DNA of 64,000 nucleotides from Brachypodium distachyon (taxonomy: Eukaryota; Streptophyta; Magnoliopsida; Poales; Poaceae): NCBI RefSeq assembly GCF_000005505.3, contig NC_016134.3, positions 15,668,624 to 15,732,623 of the forward strand, given 5' to 3'. This document shows, piece by piece, positions 56,763 to 64,000 of this stretch; position 1 is the stretch's first letter; each line of letters starts with the position of its first letter. A program made the position numbers and the translations under genes. Below the pieces are notes generated by a model. The model was given only the letters and a program-made list of their open reading frames with translations. It ran no database searches and was not told the origin of the DNA.

Positions 56763-57475
56763 TGCACGGCGACGCCTTCAAAAAGGAAAAGACGTCCACA
56801 GACGCCGCCATCACCGACACCGACGAAGTCGATGCATGCACGGTTTTCACCCGCAACCACAAACAACACACCACGGACAAAAGAGGACAACCACGCAATA
56901 AGACAAGGGTTAGAGCCTCACCAGCACCGCTCCACTCCAGGACGCTGACGGTGGCCACCGAACACCACGGAGCCTAACCACCTCACGCACCTGATCTAGC
57001 CGCCAAAGGCCAGACCGAGCCGTCGCCGCACGGATCCCGGCGCATCGGCCCAGATCCGGCCAACAAGCAGCAGCCCACCGCCGCCACACCCCGGGCCACT
57101 GCCCCTCACCTCCACCACCGCTCCACGACGTCGCAACCACGACCCCAACCGCAGATCTGCACCACCAGCACCCTCAGAGGCCGTGGCCCGCCCAAGCCAG
57201 CCCAAATCGGGCCCGCCCTGCTGCCAACGCCACCGCGCCTGCACCACCGCGCGCAGGCCGCGCCTCCACCACCTCGCCGGAGCACCACAGCCCCGCGCCA
57301 GCCCGCCTGCACCGCACGCCGCCGCCAACTCACGCCACGGGAGAGGAAAACAAAGCCCTGCCGCCACCATCCGGAGGCAGTGCGGAGGAGAGGAGGGAGG
57401 CGGCCTAGGTCGAGGGAGGCTAGGGTTCCCCGTGTCGCCAGAGGAGAGCGACGCGGGGGTCGGGGACTTCTTTTT
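56763..57475 (-). mobile_element. GC-rich retroposon-like element, 5' part (fragment B)
   Basis: Starts (on +) with ACTGCACGGCGACGCCTTCA, which corresponds to GCACGACGCCGCTTTCAAG in the 59880-61200 copy, and ends with the 5' terminal block GTCGCCAGAGGAGAGCGACG near 57434-57455. Continues fragment A. Frames here are composition artefacts. 57476-57856 shows nothing. Confidence 0.55.
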
Positions 57476-57856
57476 TTTTTTACCCATTATTTGTTACACT
57501 TTTTTGCAATAGTTGTAAAGGGATTACGAGACAAGTATGCAAATTTCGTAATCAACCAATATTTTAACAACCAACCAAAATTTCAGTAAGCATTTGAAAG
57601 TATCTACCAATGATCGGTGGACTTGAGGGCGCGACACTGCCTGCGACCAGGAACTGCCAGGGAAGTGGGGCCGTGCCTGCAAGAATCTGGATGGCGATTA
57701 GCTCCCCTCCGAGGTTATCGAAATATCAGCACACATTGATAGAGCCCTCCTAGCTGTCGTTGTGTCTCATACAGCGTGGAATTGGACCCAACTTTTTGCG
57801 GAAAAAACTAAAAAAGAAAAGAAAAATGAATTGGACCCAACTTGCTTTGGTCGGTA

Positions 57857-58092
57857 CTACCTCCGTCCAACAATACGAGACATATTAAAATTCAGTTGCC
57901 CAAACCTTTGACCACAAATTACTTCATGAATGTGTAACTAATGTGATTAAAATCATAACGGTAAGCAAATATTCTTGTGTAGGAACATAATGGATATAAA
58001 TTTATGTCATATAATTATATATTAGAGTAATTTATGGTCAAAGTATTGACCAAACGAGAGCTAATACGTCCCGTATTGTTGGACGGAGGGAG
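57857..58092. mobile_element. Stowaway-like MITE (236 bp)
   Basis: CTACCTCCGTCCAACAATAC against GTATTGTTGGACGGAGGGAG, TA on the left, CA on the right (one base altered). 58093-59107 holds no gene I can support. Confidence 0.85.
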
Positions 58093-59107
58093 CAGCGTGA
58101 TAGGCGCTCAATGATTTTTGTGCTGGACCAAAGCATACATAGGCGCCCTGAAGCCGGGACCCTGATCAGATGCAAGCAAGCCCAGCGGCCGCTTGAAGCC
58201 TTGAACTGCGCCCGCTCTGACATGCTGGCATGCTGGCGCAACTTGCATTGCATGGATTGATATTTGATAACTCTGCATGACGTCACATTCATTTTGTGCT
58301 GCAGCCAAGGTGACGTTTTTTATATTTAAAAAGGGTATTTCTCCACATGCTCTCTGCATCGAAGCAATGCATGCAGTCATCTAATTGCAAATTATATCAT
58401 GTTAGTTCACAAATCAAGAGTCGCACAAAATGTATACTAAAATAAGTAAACAATTATTTTTTCTAAATGTGCCTATACATTTTCGAGTCTAGCAGCAAGA
58501 CGCCAGCCAGACAGGTTTGAGATATCCCGTGTGACCATCTCCATCCGTGACACGCTCTTGTCCAAAACTGAGGTGACACAGTGTACTTAACTTGGGTCGC
58601 ATTACACGGTGTGGGTGGGTTTCACTGGATGAATCAATCCTAGGATCTAGTCTACAAAGAAGTACAAGATCAAAGATGAACTTACGTGCGTATATATCTA
58701 CGGCACCTATATCTACCTATGTAACAAAACTTCTGGTGAAATCTAGGATCCAATTCAAGATGAGAGCCTCTAAGAGGCATGTGGCGCCGTCGAAGGCGGT
58801 GTAACCATGCCATCACATCACACCACGAAATTCCAGCCAAGAGCCTCCAAGATGCATGTGGCAGCGACGATGGCTGCACCTTCACAAGATAACTATGTGC
58901 CCCCGTACGTGGTCACAGCGCCAGCGTCGTAATGTCGAAATGGTTGGTGTCACAGGTTGCATATGGACCATAACCGTCGTCGAAGGCTGTCTATTAATTA
59001 TATACAGTGCATCGAAAGGGGCCTAATACCTGATACCGAAGTGTAATTGAAAATTGAGAGAGTTTATTTAGAAAAAATTGCACCGGAACCGTCCTAGATA
59101 CGGATTA

Positions 59108-59224
59108 CTCCCTCAGTTTCATAATTCTTATTTCAAATTTGCTAAACAAATGAATGTATCTATCTATTCCTAAAAAATGTTACATACATGTAGGATTCCG
59201 ACAAGAATTATGAAACGGAGGAAG
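59108..59224. mobile_element. Stowaway MITE (117 bp)
   Basis: CTCCCTCAGTTTCATAATTC against GAATTATGAAACGGAGGAAG, TA on both sides (59106-59107, 59225-59226). 59225-59879 otherwise has no feature apart from a 23-bp direct repeat at 59398-59443 (GCGACAAGCTCCGAAACTGA twice). Confidence 0.9.
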
Positions 59225-59879
59225 TACGTCGTTAGGTCTGGTACAGTGTGACTACATTCGATCCCACTTGCCCTGGACCTTGGTCGATAGCATGGCTGGC
59301 GAGTTGATTGTTGTGGTGGGCTGCTCCTGGCCCATATAGCCCACAACGCGGCAGATCGGGACCGATGAGACAACCCACATGTGCGAAAGCCTACTTGCGA
59401 CAAGCTCCGAAACTGAACGTGCGACAAGCTCCGAAACTGAACGCAAGCCGGGCTCTGACGTCATGTTGCACGGCCGTCGTGACGTGGTGATGTCCTCCTT
59501 TGATGTCTTTCGCATAAACAGCGCCTACGCTCAGATTCAAATCTCTATTCTTTTTCTATTCAAGGTAAATCGACGGCAAAATGCATTGTAATTTTGCCGA
59601 AAGTGTAATTTCGTAAACTCACAAGACACATCTTTAATTACCGAACTTGCAAAATAAGGTGGCCGAGATATATAGTACTCCGTGTAATCTTGTCACTAAC
59701 TCTGGAAATACTTTTTTAATCACTAATAAACTTCAAATACGGTTTAGATTGCAGACATGCGGGGTTCAGCGATATGTCAAATTGCTGATTGGCAAGACCC
59801 ATTTTTCTTTTAGATTTATTAGGGACAGACCGCGGCTCTTGGAAATAACACGGCGAGCAGCAGGATTGTTTTTTCTTTT

Positions 59880-61200
59880 TAGCTGAAGACGGTTCGATTT
59901 CCGTTGCTCGATTAGAAGAGAAAATTGGCTCTGCTTATGTGGAAAACCGGGCACAAAAAACATACAATGCATGGCTTATTCAAGAAAAGTCGTGCGAAAA
60001 ATCTTAACTACGAGCATACACAAGACAAAACCGAATAAACAAGCTGCTACCGCTAAGACGAAACCCCTCCCACTCCAACGACGCCGAACATGGAGTAGAT
60101 CTTTGCGAAGAAGGTAGACAAAACTGCGCTACTTTGACGAGCAAGTAAGAGGCAGCCCCAACAGGAGCAGCTCGCGCATCGGCAAGTCCGCGCAGCACGA
60201 AGTCGCTATCCCTGGCCAAGACCCCAGCCAATCCAACAGCAACAAGCAAACTCCGCTGCCAGACGAGAGCTCCGAAGACAACGCCTCCAAGGAGGACACG
60301 ACTTCCAAAAACGCCGCCGTTGCCCGATCCAGGAATCTGAGCTTTCGCTTGGAGACACCTCGTCCGGAAATAGTGGGATGTAGTAGGTTTGCACGACGCC
60401 GCTTTCAAGAAGGGAGCGACATCCGAGGACGCCGTCGTCGCCGACACCAGAGACGGTACAGGGTTTTCAGTCGCATCCCCACGCACCCAACGCGGACACG
60501 AGCAGCAGCTTCGCGGCGTACCGGACGGCCGAAAGGACTGACCAGAGGCCACCGAACACCGTGCGCTCCGACATAGGCCCGTCGGCGCCACAGAGCCCAA
60601 ACCATCACTGGCCAGGGCGCCACAACGGCACCACGCACCGGACTGACGCACCACCGAAGACCGCAGCGCACCACTGCAGCCCGAAGCCAACCGTCCCCGC
60701 GCGCTCACACCGGGAACCCACCTCGCAGGACCGCCGCTAGAGTGCAGCCCGCACCAGATCCAGCACCGCTCACCTCGGGGATCCAGTGCCACCACCGCCG
60801 GATCTGGCCCCGCCGACGAGCCCACGTCCAGCCAGGTTCGGGACGCCGTGATCCAAATCCACGCGCCATGGAGCAGCCACCCGCACGCCGCTGCGCAGAG
60901 CCCCTGCCGCGCCGCCGTCAGACGCCTCCCGCATGCCGCTGTAGAGCTCGCGCCGAGCCGTCGTACGCCGCCTCCCGATGCCGTCACGAGTTCCCTATCT
61001 CACAACGCGCACGCCGCAACAACCGAACAAGAACGGAGCCCCGCCGTCGTCGGCTCCGTGCGGGCTTTTCCCGGCAGAGACCAGCGGCGATGGTGAGGGG
61101 GCGGAGCTGAGGTGTGGGGGCGGTGGTGGACGATGGGTTCGCCGCCCATGTGTCGCCTGGGGAGAGGGCGACGCGGGGGCGTGGGGTTGTGTTTTCCACG
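59880..61200 (-). mobile_element. GC-rich retroposon-like element, uninterrupted copy
   Basis: Same family as fragments A and B. Read on minus, the 5' end carries CCCCGCGTCGCCCTCTCCCC (near 61155-61180) and the 3' end an A-rich tail (59867-59882 is T-rich on +). Long open frames on both strands come from GC composition and do not encode recognisable domains. I cannot assign it to a named LINE or SINE family. Confidence 0.55.
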
Positions 61201-62030
61201 GACGGGATTTTCGGGTCGTGTTTTAGTATTTCATTGTTAGACTTTGCGTTTGTGGTATGAACATGTATCCAATCTATGAATCTATCGATGTACTCTCGGA
61301 TATCAGACATAGGAGCAGGCATAAATGATTGCAGACGGTCTTATGTAGTTTGCAATGGTGGATCGTTTATGAAATGAATTATGCTATGCATTTCTTTGTG
61401 ATGGTTGACTGTAATTTTTTTATATATATGCATACTGTGTACTCCTTTTTGGCCAGAAAGAGAGAACCGTTATACTGCGCTTAAATAAGGGGGCCGTGGG
61501 GAGGTGGTGGCGCGAGCAGGAGGGAGGAGGAAGGCGGCGGCCACGCGAGCGGGAGGGAGGGGGAAGGCGGCGGCGGCACGAGGCGCAGGGAGAAGGGGAG
61601 GCAGTTGTGAGATGAGGACGTGTAGGTGGGGAGAGAAAAGAGAGTTGTCCACGCAGGATAATCTGCGTGAACACCCAGTCACCCACTAAAGAAGTTTCTC
61701 GCCATAAGAGCAAGTCCAATGGGATTCTCCAAATTTTGCCCCCAAATGTTTTTTTTTGCTATTTGGGGGAGCAAGTGAACTGTCCACCCCATGTCCGTCC
61801 TCATCAACACCCCCCAAATTAGCTTTTCCAGCCCTTTATCTTTTTTCCTCTAATTTTCATTTTTTTCTTATTTTCCCATTTGTTGTTGTGTGACCTGGAC
61901 GGGCAAAAGAGAGCACCGGACAATGTCCGAACACCTTAAACCTCTTCCAAATTTGGGGCCTATTTGAGGGAGCTAGTCAGACAAAGAGGACAAAAGGTCC
62001 ATTTGGGAGACGTGGTTGGGGGCTGATTTT

Positions 62031-63123
62031 GGCCCCCTTCTTTTCGGCTTCAGCTTCTCCAGAAGTCAGCTTCAGCTGAATTTCTGAGGGAAGCTATTGC
62101 CCAGAGAAGCTACCCTGAGCCTTTCTTTTTGGCTTCTAGAATGATGGCTTATTGTCTAGTTTGAGTAGGCAATGTCTATAATACCCTTGTAGTTCAAATG
62201 TTTCATGTTCAATTCAGAATATCATTAATTTCACACCACATAACTAACTGATAAGATGATTTCGGACCAAAATAAAGTGGTATATTACGGTACCCGTACA
62301 ACAATTATGCAAATTTTACTCTCTACAATCCAAATTGTTCTAGTCCATGCATTCATAATGGAAAAACACATCGATAGATATCTGATTACAGAAAGAAGCA
62401 GTTGTGATAAGAATCCAAATACTACCGCAAGATTACAGAAAGAAGCAGTTGCGATAATACTCCATAAAATTCAGCAAATGAACCACAAGGTTCACCAAAC
62501 TTCAGCAAATCGGGGGAGAGGAGGTGGGGTGGGGGAGAGGAGGCGGGGCAACCGGAGGTGGGGAGGAATCGGGCGGCCGGTGTTGGGGAGGAGGCAGGGC
62601 GGCCAGCGGTGGGGAGGAATCGAGGCGGCCGGGGTGGGGGAGGAGGCGGGGCGGCCGGCGTTGAGGAGGAGGCGGGGTGCCGGCGTTGGGGAGGAGGCAG
62701 GGCGGACGGGGTTGGGGAGGAGGAGGGGCGGCCGGAGGTTGGGAGGAGGCGGGGTGGCCGACGTTGGGGAGGAGGAGGGGTGGCCGGAGGTTGGGAGGAG
62801 GCGGGGTGGGGGAGGAGTGGCGGCGGCAGGGGGTGCGGTGTGTTTCTGCTCGCGAGGAGTCGCTCGGGTCTGGGGAAAACAATTCGCGAGAGGAAACTTG
62901 GTGGTGGCATTTTGGCCGTAAATATGGTGTGTCGTGGGGGTAAGTTTGAAAGTAGTGTGCAGAGAAGCCCCAGAAAGTGGTCGAGACCAGTTTTTCATGG
63001 AAGCCCTTTTTATACGTGATTTGGTTGGGCTTCTCCTAACAGCTGTTGGGAAATTTTCTCTTCTTTTGAGTTTCAGCTGCCTGGAACCCATAAGCTGTCC
63101 TAGAAGCCCAGAAGAAGGGGGCC
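62031..63123. mobile_element. 1.1-kb DNA element, GGCCCC-terminal family, copy 2
   Basis: GGCCCCCTTCTTTTCGGCTT against AGAAGAAGGGGGCC, TTT on both sides. Matches copy 1 (26606-27704) in reverse orientation through CTGGTCTCGACCA and the TTTACGGCC block. Its core at 62507-62830 is a G-rich minisatellite of 24-27-bp units (GGGGAGGAGGCGGGGCGGCC type). Confidence 0.7.
62507..62830. repeat. G-rich minisatellite
   Basis: About a dozen units of GTTGGGGAGGAGGCGGGGCG type. The frames across it on both strands are repetitive and I do not accept them as genes. The strand asymmetry (G-runs on +) could allow G-quadruplex formation. Confidence 0.8.
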
Positions 63124-63623
63124 TTTGTAGGACAAAACGTCCGTATCCCCGAATGGAACATTTGAGATATGTTTAGGGGATGTAATTGGAGATGCTCTAA
63201 CACAACTTGGGTTTGTAATTCTTCGACAATCCACAATAACATGTTTATTTGAGTCATCCACATGTAAGATTTGTTTTTTGGATCATTTTGAAAATGGTAA
63301 AAAAAACATCTTGAAAGTGAGCAAATGCTGGCAACCAACCAGTAGGACTTGCCGGCATATACCTTTTTTTTGTTGTAGAAAAGACCGCTCATATATTCAT
63401 TGGATACAACATCCTGGATACATCCGAGAACACAACGTCTGTAAACCCGGACGCACTCGATCTGGCCAACAAGTGAGCAGTTGCCTCGTTTGCACTACGG
63501 CTAAGATGAGCAAATACAACAGAAGTAAAACGCTTAGATAACATATACCCGAGCAACCACCAACGCTTGAAGGGCGCGGCGCCTGGAAAGGTAATTCAAT
63601 CCAGTCCCCGTCAGGCGTGAGGT

Positions 63624-63662
63624 CTCTCTCTCCCCTCCCTCCCTCCCTCCCTCTCCCTCTTC
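63624..63662. repeat. CT-rich microsatellite in the leader of the second kinase
   Basis: CTCTCTCTCCCCTCCCTCCC continuing as (CCCT)n and CTCT. Pyrimidine tracts in 5' leaders are common in grasses. 63200-63623 holds no gene. Confidence 0.8.
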
Positions 63663-63898
63663 TGATGATCTTGGCCGATATTTCAGATTACTGCTTTTCG
63701 GAAGTTCTTCTATGCAAGTTGGTGTTAATTCCGGTCTGATTTCAGGACCAATCTGTTCTGCATATTGCACATGTGTTGTTTTACAGTTTGTCATTGAAAC
63801 CATGTTACTCTAAAGGCTCATAGAGAGCTCAACTCAGCTGAACAGGTAGGAGGTAGCTGATGCTCAGGTACTTTCCTTCTCTCTTGTGTAATCAGAAA

Positions 63899-63994
63899 AT
63901 GGAGCCGAAGGAACTATCAATCGAGCTTCTGAAGAAAATCACAAATGGGTTCTCTGAGAAAATTGGTGAAGGCTCATTTGGAGTAGTTTATAAG
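63899..63994 (+). CDS. Receptor-like cytoplasmic kinase, first coding exon (partial, leaves window)
   Basis: The ATG at 63899 opens MEPKELSIELLKKITNGFSE and KIGEGSFGVVYK, the start and glycine loop of a kinase of the same cereal family as the 39-50 kb gene. The exon ends AAG|GTACTT at 63994 in phase 0, exactly where the first coding exon of the other gene ends (GVVYK). Only 32 residues are in the window; the catalytic part and any repeat tail lie beyond 64000. Confidence 0.8.
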
Positions 63995-64000
63995 GTACTT

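Larger units (their letters stand above)
61708..63199. mobile_element. MITE with GAGCA termini, interrupted by a 1.1-kb element
   Basis: Left AGAGCAAGTCCAAT and right ATTGGAGATGCTCT are inverted with two mismatches. Inner GGACAAAAGGTCC / GGACAAAACGTCC text lies on both sides of the insertion. Confidence 0.65.

Noticed and set aside
60004..60987. 327-codon minus frame
   Set aside because: Long open frame in the GC-rich retroposon-like element; overlapped by other frames of equal quality and without a recognisable domain.
62256..63091. Frames of about 200 codons on both strands
   Set aside because: Translation of the G-rich minisatellite; Gly/Arg on one strand and Pro/Ser on the other.

Overview
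The window is nuclear DNA from a grass (Poaceae). I favour a pooid cereal or relative, but the sequence does not settle the genus. The evidence is the dense population of Stowaway-type MITEs with CTCCCTCCG termini and TA target duplications, a cereal-type DWARF27 gene, grass-type cytoplasmic receptor-like kinases, and intact genes separated by nested transposons. No rRNA, tRNA or CRISPR was seen.

Layout. 1-7.1 kb is transposon territory: a GC-rich minisatellite, a hAT element with a perfect 8-bp target duplication (1600-2434), and a 3.6-kb Helitron (2590-6218) carrying broken pieces of a BSD-domain gene and an EHD GTPase gene. 7.4-9.5 kb is an intronless E-class PPR gene (+). 12.9-17.6 kb is a complete six-exon DWARF27 carotenoid isomerase gene (-), with one GC-AG intron. 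18.2-20.6 kb is repeats. 21.3-25.6 kb is a two-exon ARL5-type small GTPase (-) whose single intron holds a 5'-truncated LINE with a 14-bp target duplication. 26-28.8 kb is repeats, including a dead RNase H domain. 29.2-32.6 kb is a four-exon LESV (LIKE EARLY STARVATION) starch protein gene (+). 33-39 kb is nested MITEs, a triple-nested hAT and a possible solo LTR.

39.3-52.2 kb is the most unusual locus. A minus-strand non-RD receptor-like cytoplasmic kinase of five coding exons runs directly, through matching splice sites in phase 0, into a tandem array of 19 copies of one exon. The copies are about 213 nt (70-71 codons) long and recur every ~370 bp. Sixteen copies are open and in phase, two are frameshifted, and one is a truncated remnant. 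The array encodes up to ~1,120 residues of a hydrophilic tail repeat that I do not recognise. Part of the array grew by duplication of a four-exon block.

52.7-63.2 kb is repeats: a GC-rich retroposon-like element split by a gypsy-type LTR fragment, a second copy of that element, and a nested DNA transposon. At 63.9 kb the first coding exon of a related kinase begins on the + strand and leaves the window, so the two kinases are arranged head to head.

The genes are unrelated housekeeping or developmental loci in ordinary grass order. They are not a pathway cluster, apart from the kinase pair.
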